A stretch of 64,000 nt of DNA, from assembly GCA_964619955.1 (NCBI GenBank), contig CAZUJF010000011.1, positions 62,001-126,000 of the forward strand. The letters are read 5' to 3'. Source of the stretch: JACQFK01 sp964619955. GTDB taxonomy: Bacteria; Planctomycetota; MHYJ01; JACPRB01. Numbering within the stretch: the stretch's first letter is position 1; the number at the start of each line of letters is the position of its first letter. The translations under genes were made by a program, and so were the position numbers. Below are positions 1 to 7,921 of the stretch, piece after piece. Under the pieces are notes generated by a model. The model saw only the letters and a list, made by a program, of their open reading frames with translations. It was not told where the DNA came from and ran no database searches.

Positions 1-1
1 G

Positions 2-817
2 GCCCAGCTGGAGCGCGCCGACCAGGATCTCGCGATCGCCGAGAGCGTCGAGCAGCTCACCGAGCTGAAGACGAAATACGGCGCCACGCCCGTCGCCCCG
101 CGCATCCTCTTCAAGCTCGCGAACAAGCACAACGAGAACGGCAAGCTCGAGGCGGCCCGCAACGAGTACCGGGAATTCCAGGCCCGCTTCCCCGGCGACC
201 CCCTCGGCAAACACGTCACCCGCGCGCTCGGGGCGCTGGAGAAGAACCTGAAGTTCGAGAGCGAAGGCAAGGAGGCCCGGCTCCGGGACATCCGCCTCCT
301 GCCCCACCCCGCCCGCATGGCCGACGCCCGGGACCCCCGCCTCGCCTGGGGCCCCGTCGCCTCGATCCAGCCCATGGCCGAGATCGACCTGCCCGGGGGC
401 ACCGTGCGCGTGGAGCTCCTGGAGGACGCCGCCCCCAACGCCGTCGCCCTCTTCGTCAAACTGGCGGAGGCGAAGCATTTCGACGGCGTGAAGATCGAAT
501 CGGTCGTCGACGGCAGGATCCAGACCGCCGCCAAGGCCCCCGCCGCGGGCGACTTCACGATCGCGGCCGAGGACTCCCGCCGCCCCGGCGAAGCCGGCCT
601 GCTCGCCCTCGTCCGGAAGGAGGGCGCGGCCGAGAACGTCGCGGGCCGCTTCATCATCCTCACGCAGGGATCCTCCGACCTCAAGGACGCCACGGTGTTC
701 GGCGTCGTCGCCGAGGGCCTTCCCGTGGCGGGCGCCCTCAAGAAGGACGACGTCATCAAGGCCGTCCGCATCAGCGCGAAGCGCGACCACGCCTACGAGC
801 CGAAGCCGCTGAAGTAG
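2..817 (+). CDS. TPR / cyclophilin-like protein (5' end outside window)
   Basis: The frame is open from base 2, so the true start lies upstream. The visible N-terminal ~105 residues are helical and TPR-like (ILFKLANKHNENGKLEAARN followed by EYREFQARFPGD). The C-terminal ~150 residues have the cyclophilin peptidyl-prolyl isomerase layout: VRVELLEDAAPNAVALFVKL, then HFDGVKIESVV, then ATVFGVVAEGLPV and a DDVIKAVRI ending. Normal cyclophilins carry FHRV where this protein has IESV, so the catalytic Arg is missing, and the FFIT segment reads FIIL. It may be a non-catalytic fold used in envelope assembly. The ECF sigma gene follows after 4 bases, suggesting co-transcription. The family call is fairly secure; enzymatic activity is doubtful. 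Confidence 0.75.
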   Translation, partial: AQLERADQDLAIAESVEQLTELKTKYGATPVAPRILFKLANKHNENGKLEAARNEYREFQARFPGDPLGKHVTRALGALEKNLKFESEGKEARLRDIRLLPHPARMADARDPRLAWGPVASIQPMAEIDLPGGTVRVELLEDAAPNAVALFVKLAEAKHFDGVKIESVVDGRIQTAAKAPAAGDFTIAAEDSRRPGEAGLLALVRKEGAAENVAGRFIILTQGSSDLKDATVFGVVAEGLPVAGALKKDDVIKAVRISAKRDHAYEPKPLK

Positions 818-821
818 GCTC

Positions 822-1334
822 ATGAGCCCGGACCGCGAACGGTTCGAGCGCCTCGTCCTCCCCCTCCAGCGGGACCTCGCCTTCGCCGCCCGCGCCTTCG
901 CCCGCCAGGAGGCCGACGCCGCCGACCTCGTCCAGGAAACCCTGCTCAAGGCCTGGCGCTCGTTCGAGTCGTTCAACCGCGGCGACCACCTGAAGGCCTG
1001 GCTCTTCACCATCCTGAGGAACACCTGGCTGGACCGCTGCCGTTCGCGCAAGCAGGAGCCCGCCGGTCTCATCCCCGAGGCGGAGCAGGCGCTGCCCGCG
1101 CCCCCCGGGAAACCCCGCGCCCTGCCGGAGGCCTTTTCCGGGGATCTGCTGGAGGCGCTGAACGCGCTGAGCCGCTTCCACCGGCTGCTCCTCCTGCTGG
1201 CGGACGTCGAGGATCTGCGCTACCGGGAGATCGCGGAGGTGCTCGGCGTGCCCATCGGCAGCGTGATGTCCGGACTGCACCACGCCCGCGGAAACCTCAA
1301 ACGGGAACTCCTCAAAATCCGCGACCTTGAATAG
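822..1334 (+). CDS. ECF-type RNA polymerase sigma factor
   Basis: A 170-aa sigma-70 family protein with the two-domain ECF layout. Region 2 holds the core-binding and -10 recognition segment (DAADLVQETLLKAWRSF, then LKAWLFTILRNTWLDRCRSR). Region 4 is a C-terminal HTH (LRYREIAEVLGVPIGSVMSG, then LHHARGNLKREL). Region 3 is absent, as is normal for ECFs. It redirects RNA polymerase to a small regulon. The next gene, starting 29 bases downstream, is a zinc-finger anti-sigma protein, the usual partner. Because that partner carries a heavy-metal domain, the signal may be a metal; this is inference. Confidence 0.93.
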   Translation: MSPDRERFERLVLPLQRDLAFAARAFARQEADAADLVQETLLKAWRSFESFNRGDHLKAWLFTILRNTWLDRCRSRKQEPAGLIPEAEQALPAPPGKPRALPEAFSGDLLEALNALSRFHRLLLLLADVEDLRYREIAEVLGVPIGSVMSGLHHARGNLKRELLKIRDLE

Positions 1335-1363
1335 AGCGCCCTCCTGCTTCGTTGAGACAACAC

Positions 1364-2245
1364 ATGGACTGCCGCGACGCCTTCCCCCGCATCGACGCGC
1401 TGCTCGACGGCGAGCTCGAGGCCCCCGAGGCCCGGACGGTCGGGGAGCATCTCGGCGCCTGCCCCGCCTGCCGCCTCGAGGCGGACGACCGGAGCCGGAT
1501 GAGCCTCGCCCTCGCACGCCTGGAACTTCCCTCCGTTGCAGCGCCGGCGCCCGCGTTCGTGCGTCCGCGCCGCCGCCTGCTGCCCGCGGCGGCGGCCCTT
1601 CTGCTCATGAGCCTCGTGTTTCTCGCCGCGCCGTCCGGCATCCCCGACGTCGTGGCCATGACCTCGCGCCTGCACGACCAGGTCCTCAGCGGGGCGCTGA
1701 AGCCCGAGGACCTCGGCCTGCGGCCGTCGCTGCCCGGCTCCACGTTCGTCGGGGAATGCTGCTGCCCGCCCCAGCTCGGCGCGGCGGCGCCCTTCCTCGT
1801 CTACCGTCACGGGACGGAATCCATCTCCCTGCTCGTCGTCGAGGCGGATCCGGGCCCGCTGCCCGCGGCCTCCCGCCGCTCCGTGAAGGGGCGGGACCTG
1901 AACGTGTTCCGCAGCGCGCGCAACTGCGTCGTCCTCTGCCGCTCCGGACGCCTCACGCACCTCTGGGTCTCGCGCCTTCCGGAGGAGGCGCTGATCGCGG
2001 CGATCCTCGCGACCCGCGAAGGCCGCCGGGCGCTGTCGGGCGAGCGCCTCTCGCTCGAAGGCGTCAGCTGCTCCGCCTGCTGCGAAATCGTGGAGTCCAA
2101 AGTCCGGGGCGTGGCGGGGGTCAAGGACGCGGTCGTCGACCTCGTCAGCATGGAACTGGTCGTCACGCCGGAGGGGCGCGCCGTGGACCTGGAGCGCGTG
2201 ATGGAGGCCGTCCGGAACGCGGGCTACCGCATCTCCGCGCGCTGA
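1364..2245 (+). CDS. Membrane anti-sigma factor with zinc finger and C-terminal HMA metal-binding domain
   Basis: I chose ATG 1364; an in-frame TTG lies at 1352 and neither has a clear SD. The N-terminus is an anti-sigma zinc finger (C3, H29, C33, C36; HLGACPAC). One membrane segment follows at about residues 67-88. The outer part has a Cys triplet at 132-134 (GECCCPPQLG). The last ~65 residues form a heavy-metal-associated fold (GVSCSACCEIVESKVRGV, Cys 236/239/240), ending in the usual VMEAVRNAGY helix. It should hold the preceding ECF sigma factor at the membrane. A metal domain at the C-terminus of an anti-sigma factor is unusual and suggests direct metal sensing, perhaps linked to the RND efflux operon 3.2 kb downstream. 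Domain calls are solid; the sensing role is inferred. Confidence 0.85.
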   Translation: MDCRDAFPRIDALLDGELEAPEARTVGEHLGACPACRLEADDRSRMSLALARLELPSVAAPAPAFVRPRRRLLPAAAALLLMSLVFLAAPSGIPDVVAMTSRLHDQVLSGALKPEDLGLRPSLPGSTFVGECCCPPQLGAAAPFLVYRHGTESISLLVVEADPGPLPAASRRSVKGRDLNVFRSARNCVVLCRSGRLTHLWVSRLPEEALIAAILATREGRRALSGERLSLEGVSCSACCEIVESKVRGVAGVKDAVVDLVSMELVVTPEGRAVDLERVMEAVRNAGYRISAR

Positions 2246-2261
2246 ATCCCCATCTTCACCC

Positions 2262-2290
2262 TTGATTCCCGCATCCCCCGTCCCTATCCT
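2262..2290 (+). promoter_or_regulatory. sigma70-like promoter of the NYN gene
   Basis: TTGATT (2262-2267), a 17-base spacer, then TATCCT (2285-2290), each 4 of 6 to consensus. The start site would fall near 2297, giving a leader of about 38 bases with an AAGGA Shine-Dalgarno before ATG 2335. Confidence 0.5.
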
Positions 2291-2334
2291 GTCCCCATCG
2301 TTTCAACCTCGTACCCCCTCCCTAAGGAACGCTC

Positions 2335-3111
2335 ATGACTCAGTCTCCCAGCAACCCCCAGGCGTCCGCGATCGCCGTATTCATCGATTTCGAGAACTTC
2401 GCCCTCGGCTTCGAGCATAAACACAAGCGTTTCGAGATCCAGAAGGTCGTCGAACGCCTCCTGGAAAAGGGCAAGATCATCGTCAAGCGCGCGTACGCGG
2501 ACTGGACCCGCTACCGCGACTACAAACAGGCCCTGCACGAGGTCGCGATCGAGCTCATCGAAGTGCCCAAGCGCTCCACCGCGGGCAAGAACTCGGCCGA
2601 CATCCGCATGTGCGTGGACGCCATGGACATGGCCCACTCCAAGGACCACATCGACACGTTCGCGCTCCTCACGGGCGACAGCGATTTCTCGCCGCTCGTC
2701 TCGAAGCTCAAGGAGAACGGCAAACGCGTCATCGGCCTGGGCATGAAGGACTCGACCTCGCTGCTGCTCGTCGACAACTGCGACGAGTTCATCTACTACG
2801 AGGACATCGAGCGCACGGGATCCGTCTCGGCGCCCGAGATCGGCCAGGAGATCCCCAAGCTCAAGAAGGACGCGTTCCAGATGATCGTGGACACGATCCT
2901 CGCCCTGCAGCGCGAGAACCGCGAGACGCTGTACTCCTCCATGATCAAGGACACGCTCAAGCGCAAGAAGCCCCAGTTCGACGAGAGCTACCACGGCTAC
3001 CGCTCGTGGCAGGACCTGCTCGAGGACATGGAGCGCAGCGGCGTGATCACGCTGATGAAGGATCCGCGCAGCGGCACGTTCGTCGTGACCGGCTTCGGCA
3101 AGAAGAAGTAG
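2335..3111 (+). CDS. NYN (LabA/DUF88) nuclease-fold protein with OST-HTH/LOTUS domain
   Basis: A 258-aa protein. Residues ~12-165 form a NYN/PIN-like domain with its acidic motifs: FIDFENFALG, then KNSADIRMCVDAMDMA, then TGDSDFSPLVSKLKENGKRV. The acidic residues (D18, E20, the central D, and D in TGDSD) form the metal site of this RNase superfamily. Residues ~180-258 match an OST-HTH/LOTUS winged helix (DAFQMIVDTILAL, then SYHGYRSWQDLLEDMERSG), which binds RNA or G-quadruplexes in characterised members. Bacterial NYN-LOTUS proteins are widespread but poorly understood; RNA processing is likely. An AAGGA SD sits 7-11 bases before the ATG, and it probably has its own promoter. Confidence 0.92.
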   Translation: MTQSPSNPQASAIAVFIDFENFALGFEHKHKRFEIQKVVERLLEKGKIIVKRAYADWTRYRDYKQALHEVAIELIEVPKRSTAGKNSADIRMCVDAMDMAHSKDHIDTFALLTGDSDFSPLVSKLKENGKRVIGLGMKDSTSLLLVDNCDEFIYYEDIERTGSVSAPEIGQEIPKLKKDAFQMIVDTILALQRENRETLYSSMIKDTLKRKKPQFDESYHGYRSWQDLLEDMERSGVITLMKDPRSGTFVVTGFGKKK

Positions 3112-3130
3112 CCGGCCCGCGGGAGCGCGC

Positions 3131-4552
3131 ATGAAACGGCCGTCGCCGGCGACGCTGGCGGTCCTGGGGCTGATCGGATTCCTGTCGCTGATCCGCGCGC
3201 TCGTCAGCCTCCAGGTCGAGCTCACCTCGGTGGAATCCTATCTCTGGGTCTGCTCGCGGCATCCGGCCCTGGGCTACTTCGACTACCCCGCGATGGCCGC
3301 GTGGATGATCCGGCTCTCCACCGGCCTCTTCGGCCACGGCGCCCTCGGCGTGCGGGCGCTCACGATCGCCGCCGGCGCCGGAACGATCGGCTTCACGTAC
3401 CTCGCGGCGCGGCGGCTCTACGACGAGCGGACGGGCCTGCTCGCGGCGCTGCTCGTGGGAGGCGCCCCGCTCTTCTTCTCCTACGGCGCCCAGGCGCTGC
3501 CGGACGCCCCCATGCTCTGCTTCTGGTCCGCCGGCGTGTGGGCCTTGAGCGGCGTCTTTTCGGGCGGCTCCCCCCGCGGCTGGCATCTCTTCGGCCTCTG
3601 CCTCGGCTTCGCGATGGACTCCAAGTACCAGGCCGTGTTTCTGGGGATCGGGGTGCTGGTCTTCCTCCTGCTGAGCCCCGAACATCGCGGCTGGCTGCGG
3701 CGCAAGGAGCCCTGGATCGCCGTCCTCTTCGCCCTCGCCGCGTTCTCGCCCACCCTGATCTGGAACGCCCGCGAGGGCTGGCAGTCCTTCCTCTACCAGG
3801 GCGTGAACCGCTTCGAGGAGCGGACCTTCCAGGCGAAGGAACTCTACAAATTCCCCCTCGGCCAGCTCCTCGTCCTGACGCCGGTCTTCGCGCTCGGGGC
3901 CTGGTTCGCAGGCGGAGCCGCCTTGCGGCGCTGGCGGGCGGCCGCCTGGCAGGACCGCTTCCTCGCCGCCGTGGGCATGACGACGCTGCTCTTCTTCTTC
4001 GGCGTCCTCGCCACCCGTCCCGTGCGCAGCCACTGGCCCATCCCCGCCTACCTCACGCTGCTCACGCTCTCCGCGGCCGTCGTCCTCCGCGGCGGACCTT
4101 GGAACCGGCGCCTCCACGCCGCCAGTCTCGCGCTGCTGGGCCTGGGGTATCTCGCCGCCCCGGCCGCCGTCTCCTGGATCCCCAAGGCGGAGCGCTCCGG
4201 CTGGGCCCTGCTCGCGACCGAGGTGGCGAAGCGGAATCCCGACTTCGTCGTCGGACGGGAATACCACCTGGCCTCGCAGCTGGCGTACTGGCTGCATCCC
4301 CTGCCCGCCGTCGAATTCACCGCCGTGGGGCATCCCAGCAAATCCTTCCCCCACTGGTGGCGCCCCGAGGACTTCCTCGGCAAGAACGCCGTGGTGGTTT
4401 ACGATGTGAAGCACTGGCCGATCTACAAGGACCGCGTGGACCGCGCCTTCGAACGCGTGGACGCCCCCGTGGAGGTGGCGGTGCCCCGCTTCGGAGGAGA
4501 AGTGGAGCGGTACTATCTGTTGCGCGCCTGGAATTACCGAGGTCCCCGATGA
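3131..4552 (+). CDS. GT39/PMT-type polytopic glycosyltransferase
   Basis: A 473-aa integral membrane protein with about ten hydrophobic segments. Its first outside loop carries the family signature (VESYLWVCSRHPALGYFDYP, then AMAAWMIRLSTGLFG). PMT_2/GT39 enzymes move a sugar from a polyprenyl phosphate donor onto lipids or proteins at the periplasmic face. The usual EAYYW and FDHPP are here ESYLW and FDYPA. The stop overlaps the PAP2 gene by ATGA; a polyprenyl-phosphate-using transferase next to a phosphatase suits lipid-carrier recycling. The SD is GGGAG. The gene at 10974-12479 is a paralogue. The acceptor cannot be told from sequence. Confidence 0.85.
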   Translation: MKRPSPATLAVLGLIGFLSLIRALVSLQVELTSVESYLWVCSRHPALGYFDYPAMAAWMIRLSTGLFGHGALGVRALTIAAGAGTIGFTYLAARRLYDERTGLLAALLVGGAPLFFSYGAQALPDAPMLCFWSAGVWALSGVFSGGSPRGWHLFGLCLGFAMDSKYQAVFLGIGVLVFLLLSPEHRGWLRRKEPWIAVLFALAAFSPTLIWNAREGWQSFLYQGVNRFEERTFQAKELYKFPLGQLLVLTPVFALGAWFAGGAALRRWRAAAWQDRFLAAVGMTTLLFFFGVLATRPVRSHWPIPAYLTLLTLSAAVVLRGGPWNRRLHAASLALLGLGYLAAPAAVSWIPKAERSGWALLATEVAKRNPDFVVGREYHLASQLAYWLHPLPAVEFTAVGHPSKSFPHWWRPEDFLGKNAVVVYDVKHWPIYKDRVDRAFERVDAPVEVAVPRFGGEVERYYLLRAWNYRGPR

Positions 4553-5451
4553 GCCTGGAATGGATCGCATTGCTCCCAGTCCTGCTGGGATCCGACCCTC
4601 TGCCCCGCACGCTCGCGGAAAGCGAGGCCGCGGCGGAAGAACGCCCGCTCCCCGAATGGACCCGGCTCGAGACTCCGCGCCTGTTCTGGACCGGGCAGGA
4701 GCCCGCCCCGAAGGCCGATCCGGTTCCGCCGGCGGAGCATCCCCTCCGGAGCAGGGGATCCCACGCCTCGTTCGGCGCCTTCTTCGAAACGCACGGTTCC
4801 CTCGAGGCGTGGCACGAGAACGTGTGGCGCGACTACCTGACGGCGCCGCCGGTCCTCATCCCCCTCGGCCTGGCCGCCGCGGCGGGCGTGGCCAGCATCT
4901 ACGACAAGAGGCTCCAGAAGTGCCTCAAGGATTCGCTCGGGGACAACGCCTGGATCGGCGACGCCGCGATGTCCGTGCTGCTCGCCGGATCCCTCGCGAC
5001 CGCGTTCTTCGCGCCGGCGGACGGCCGCAGTTCCTGGGACGTGCTCGCCGAGCAGCTCGAGGCCTTCGCCCTCACGGCCGCGCTCACGTTCGGCCTCAAG
5101 GCCGCCTTCCCCCGGGGGCGACCCGGGGGCTCCGGCGACGACTCGTTCCCCTCGGGCCACACGTCCGCCGCGTTCGTGGGGGCGAGCCTCATCGACCAGA
5201 ACGTGGACGCCTGGTATTGGGAGGCGTCGGCCTACGGCCTGGCCTCGCTCGCGGGCTACTCGCGCATCGAAGCCGACCGCCACTACCTTTCGGACGTGCT
5301 GGCCGGCGCCGCCATCGGCGTCTTCTCCGCGGGGGTCATGGAAGCCCTCCACTGGGGCACGGGCCGGGGTGGCACGGGCATCGCCGGCGCGAAACTCGAG
5401 GTGGAGTATTTCGACCGCGGCGGCTCGCTGGGCCTGGCCTTCAAGTTCTGA
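4549..5451 (+). CDS. PAP2-family membrane phosphatase
   Basis: A 300-aa protein starting inside the stop of the GT39 gene (ATGA). After an N-terminal segment and an amphipathic region there are membrane helices and the three phosphatase motifs: KAAFPRGRP (Kx6RP-like), SFPSGHTSAAF (PSGH), and SRIEADRHYLSDVLAGAAIG (SRx5HxxxD). All catalytic residues look intact (Arg of RP, Ser-Gly-His, Arg, His, Asp). The family dephosphorylates phosphatidate, undecaprenyl pyrophosphate or lipid A phosphates in the envelope. The pairing with a GT39 enzyme favours a polyprenyl or lipid pyrophosphate substrate, which is inference. Confidence 0.88.
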   Translation: MSLEWIALLPVLLGSDPLPRTLAESEAAAEERPLPEWTRLETPRLFWTGQEPAPKADPVPPAEHPLRSRGSHASFGAFFETHGSLEAWHENVWRDYLTAPPVLIPLGLAAAAGVASIYDKRLQKCLKDSLGDNAWIGDAAMSVLLAGSLATAFFAPADGRSSWDVLAEQLEAFALTAALTFGLKAAFPRGRPGGSGDDSFPSGHTSAAFVGASLIDQNVDAWYWEASAYGLASLAGYSRIEADRHYLSDVLAGAAIGVFSAGVMEALHWGTGRGGTGIAGAKLEVEYFDRGGSLGLAFKF

Positions 5452-5474
5452 ACGTCCCCCTCCCGGGACTTCGC

Positions 5475-5480
5475 TATACT
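5475..5480 (+). promoter_or_regulatory. -10 box of the RND efflux operon
   Basis: TATACT lies 14 bases before the ATG of the outer-membrane factor gene. No convincing -35 hexamer is visible 16-18 bases upstream, so an activator or an alternative sigma factor (perhaps the ECF factor at 822) may be needed. Confidence 0.4.
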
Positions 5481-5494
5481 TTTGATTCCCGCTC

Positions 5495-6796
5495 ATGCAA
5501 TTTCAACGCCTATGGCTTCCCGGCCTTGCCCTTCTCTCGGCGTGCTCCGGACGCGCCGACGAATTCGACCGCCCCTACGTCTCGAAGCGCCTCGAGGAGC
5601 GCAGCGGCTTCGCCCTCGCCCTGGATGAAGCCCCCCTGCCCCCCGGGATCTCCCTCTCCGACGGCGTGAGCGAGGACGAGGCCGTCGCGATCGCCCTCTG
5701 GCGAAACGCGGCCTTCGCCGAGGCGCTCGCCGAACTTGGACTCCGCCGCGCGGACATCCAGCAGGCCGGCATGCTTCCCAATCCGGTGTTCTCCCTCCTC
5801 TACCCTCTCGGCCCCAAGCAGATGGAATTCGCGCTCAAGGTCCCTTTGGAAGCCCTCTGGCTCCGGCCCTCGCGCGTGGCCGCGGCGGAAGCGGACGCCG
5901 AACACAGCTCGGCCCTCCTCGTGCAGGCGGGCCTGGACCTCATCGCCGAGGTGCGGAACGCGTTTTCGGAACACGACCTCTCGCTCGAACTCGGAGCACG
6001 CGCCTTCGAGGCCGTCTGGCTCCGCGAACAGCTGGAACAAAAGGCCGACCTGCGCTTCCGGGCGGGCGAAACCGGCGAGCAGGACTTGCTCGCGGCACGG
6101 TCCGATCTCCTTCAGGCGCGACGGCAGGAAGCCCAGCATCGGCTGGGCACCGCGCTCGCCCGTGAACGCCTGCGGGCCCTCCTGGGCTTCGCCCAGGACC
6201 CGGCGCCCCTCGAGTTCGTCCCCTCCCCCCGCGAACTCCGGAGGCTCCAGGGAGACCGGGCCTCCCGGCTCAAGGAAGCGCTGGCGTCACGGCCGGATGT
6301 GAGAGCGGCGGAATTCGCCATCGAAGCCGCCGGCGAGCGGGCGGGCCTGGCGAGCACGGAGTACCTCGCCCTCTCCGGGATCCTCGACGCCAACGTCCGG
6401 GGAAGCCGCGTGGAGGCGGGCCCCGGCATGGAACTTCCCCTCCCCCTCTTCAACCAGAACCAGGCGGGAAAAACGCGCGCGGAGGCCGAGGTGGAACGCG
6501 CGGCGCGCCGCTATGTGACGATCCGCGACAAAGTGACCCTTGAGGTGAACGAGGCGGAACTCGAATACGCGCGGGCGGTCGATGCGGTCCGCGAAGCGGA
6601 ACAGGAGCGGATTCCGGTGGAAGCCGCCGTCTCGGCGGCGCTTCGGGCCCACGAGGCCGGAGAGACCTCCGTGATCCCCGTCCGGCTGGCGCAGCTTCGG
6701 CGGACGGAGTCCGGCGCCCGTCTCGAGGAGGCCGGGCAGCGGCTGCGACGGGCGAGGACCCGGCTGGAACGCTGCGTGGGAAGGAGACTGGAATGA
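5495..6796 (+). CDS. TolC/CusC-type outer-membrane efflux lipoprotein
   Basis: A 433-aa protein with a lipoprotein signal (hydrophobic stretch ending LLSACSG; Cys is the lipidation site). The mature part has the OEP repeat architecture: long coiled-coil helices with heptad Ala/Leu/Glu patterns (ARSDLLQARRQEAQHRLGTA, then LTLEVNEAELEYARAV). Segments such as ADIQQAGMLPNPVFSLLYP are characteristic of CusC/CzcC. It forms the trimeric outer-membrane exit duct of a tripartite RND pump. Its stop overlaps the adaptor start (ATGA), and the RND permease follows, so one operon encodes the whole pump. Confidence 0.9.
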   Translation: MQFQRLWLPGLALLSACSGRADEFDRPYVSKRLEERSGFALALDEAPLPPGISLSDGVSEDEAVAIALWRNAAFAEALAELGLRRADIQQAGMLPNPVFSLLYPLGPKQMEFALKVPLEALWLRPSRVAAAEADAEHSSALLVQAGLDLIAEVRNAFSEHDLSLELGARAFEAVWLREQLEQKADLRFRAGETGEQDLLAARSDLLQARRQEAQHRLGTALARERLRALLGFAQDPAPLEFVPSPRELRRLQGDRASRLKEALASRPDVRAAEFAIEAAGERAGLASTEYLALSGILDANVRGSRVEAGPGMELPLPLFNQNQAGKTRAEAEVERAARRYVTIRDKVTLEVNEAELEYARAVDAVREAEQERIPVEAAVSAALRAHEAGETSVIPVRLAQLRRTESGARLEEAGQRLRRARTRLERCVGRRLE

Positions 6797-7920
6797 GGGT
6801 CTGCCTGGGAATCCTGCTGCTCCTCGCGGCCTGCCGCCCCGCCCCGTCCCCGCCCCAGGCCGCAAAACCCGCCGCGGTCGTGGCCAAGGACGGTGATCTG
6901 CTCACCGTGACGCTGACTCCGGAGGCGGAACAGCGGCTGGGAATCCAGACCGCCGCCCTGGAGCTTCGGAAAACGTCCGCTTCAAGACTGCTCCCCGGCG
7001 AGGCGGTGGTCCCTCCCGGCCGGGAACTCACCGTTTCGGCGGCCCTCGCCGGGACGCTCGGCGGAGCACCGCCGCGGCCCGGCACGCGGGTGACGAAAGG
7101 CCAGACGATCTTCCTGCTCACGCCGCTGCTCGCGGCGGAATCGCGGGCGTCGATCACGGCGGCCCAGGCGGAAGCCGACGGCGCCCGCGCCGTCGCCCTC
7201 CTCCAGATCGAGGCGGCGAAGACGGCCCTCGCGCGCGCGGAACAACTGCTCCAGGACAAAGCCGGCAGCCGGCGGGCCGTGGAGGAGGCGAAGGTGCAGA
7301 GCGACACCGCCCAGGCGTCGCTCCGTTCCGCCGAGGCCCGCCTGCGCGCCTGGGACGCGGCCCTCGGGGCGGCCCCTCTCTCCGCGCCTTTCGACGGGGT
7401 GCTCCGCAAACTGTCCGCCGCCCCGGGCCAGCAGGTCGCCGCCGGCACGCCCCTCTTCGAAGTGGCGGATCCGGACCGCCTCTGGATCCGCGTCCCCGTC
7501 CACGTCGGGGACCTGGCGGGGATCGACGCTGCTCGCGAACTCGTGATCGAAGGACTGCCGGCGAAGCCCGCAGGGTCGCCCCCGGCCGCCGACCCGCTCG
7601 CCTCGACCGTGGACCTGGTCTACGAGGTCGAGAACGGGAAAGGGCTCCTGCGCCCGGGCCAGAAGGTCGGCGTCCCGCTCCCCCTGCGCTCGGAAACGGA
7701 ATCGCCGTCGATCCCCTGGTCGGCCGTGATCACCGACATCCACGGCGGGACCTGGGTCTACGAAAGCCTGCCCGACCGGAAGTACGTCCGGGTCCGCATC
7801 CAGGTGCGGCAGGTGGCGGAGGGCCGCGCGATCCTCGACCGCGGGCTCAAGCCGGGGACGAAGGTCGTGGCCCAGGGGGCCGCCGAACTCTACGGCACCG
7901 AATTCGGACACGCAAAATAG
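6793..7920 (+). CDS. RND periplasmic adaptor (HlyD/CusB family) lipoprotein
   Basis: A 375-aa protein with lipobox LLAAC. Domain order fits a membrane fusion protein: N-terminal beta strands (LTVTLTPEAEQRLGIQ), a split lipoyl domain (PRPGTRVTKGQTIFLL, then LSAPFDGVLRKLSAAPGQQV), a coiled-coil hairpin of about 80 residues between them, a beta-barrel (PVHVGDLAGIDAARE) and a membrane-proximal domain. It bridges the outer-membrane duct and the inner-membrane pump. The CusB Met-rich metal site is not obvious, so the cargo is uncertain. It starts on an ATGA overlap and ends one base before the permease ATG. Confidence 0.9.
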   Translation: MRVCLGILLLLAACRPAPSPPQAAKPAAVVAKDGDLLTVTLTPEAEQRLGIQTAALELRKTSASRLLPGEAVVPPGRELTVSAALAGTLGGAPPRPGTRVTKGQTIFLLTPLLAAESRASITAAQAEADGARAVALLQIEAAKTALARAEQLLQDKAGSRRAVEEAKVQSDTAQASLRSAEARLRAWDAALGAAPLSAPFDGVLRKLSAAPGQQVAAGTPLFEVADPDRLWIRVPVHVGDLAGIDAARELVIEGLPAKPAGSPPAADPLASTVDLVYEVENGKGLLRPGQKVGVPLPLRSETESPSIPWSAVITDIHGGTWVYESLPDRKYVRVRIQVRQVAEGRAILDRGLKPGTKVVAQGAAELYGTEFGHAK

Positions 7921-7921
7921 C

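Noticed and set aside
3047..4570. 507-aa minus-strand frame opposite the first GT39 gene
   Set aside because: Antisense shadow caused by high GC; the composition is Gly/Glu/Arg-rich without domains, and the plus-strand product is a clear membrane enzyme.
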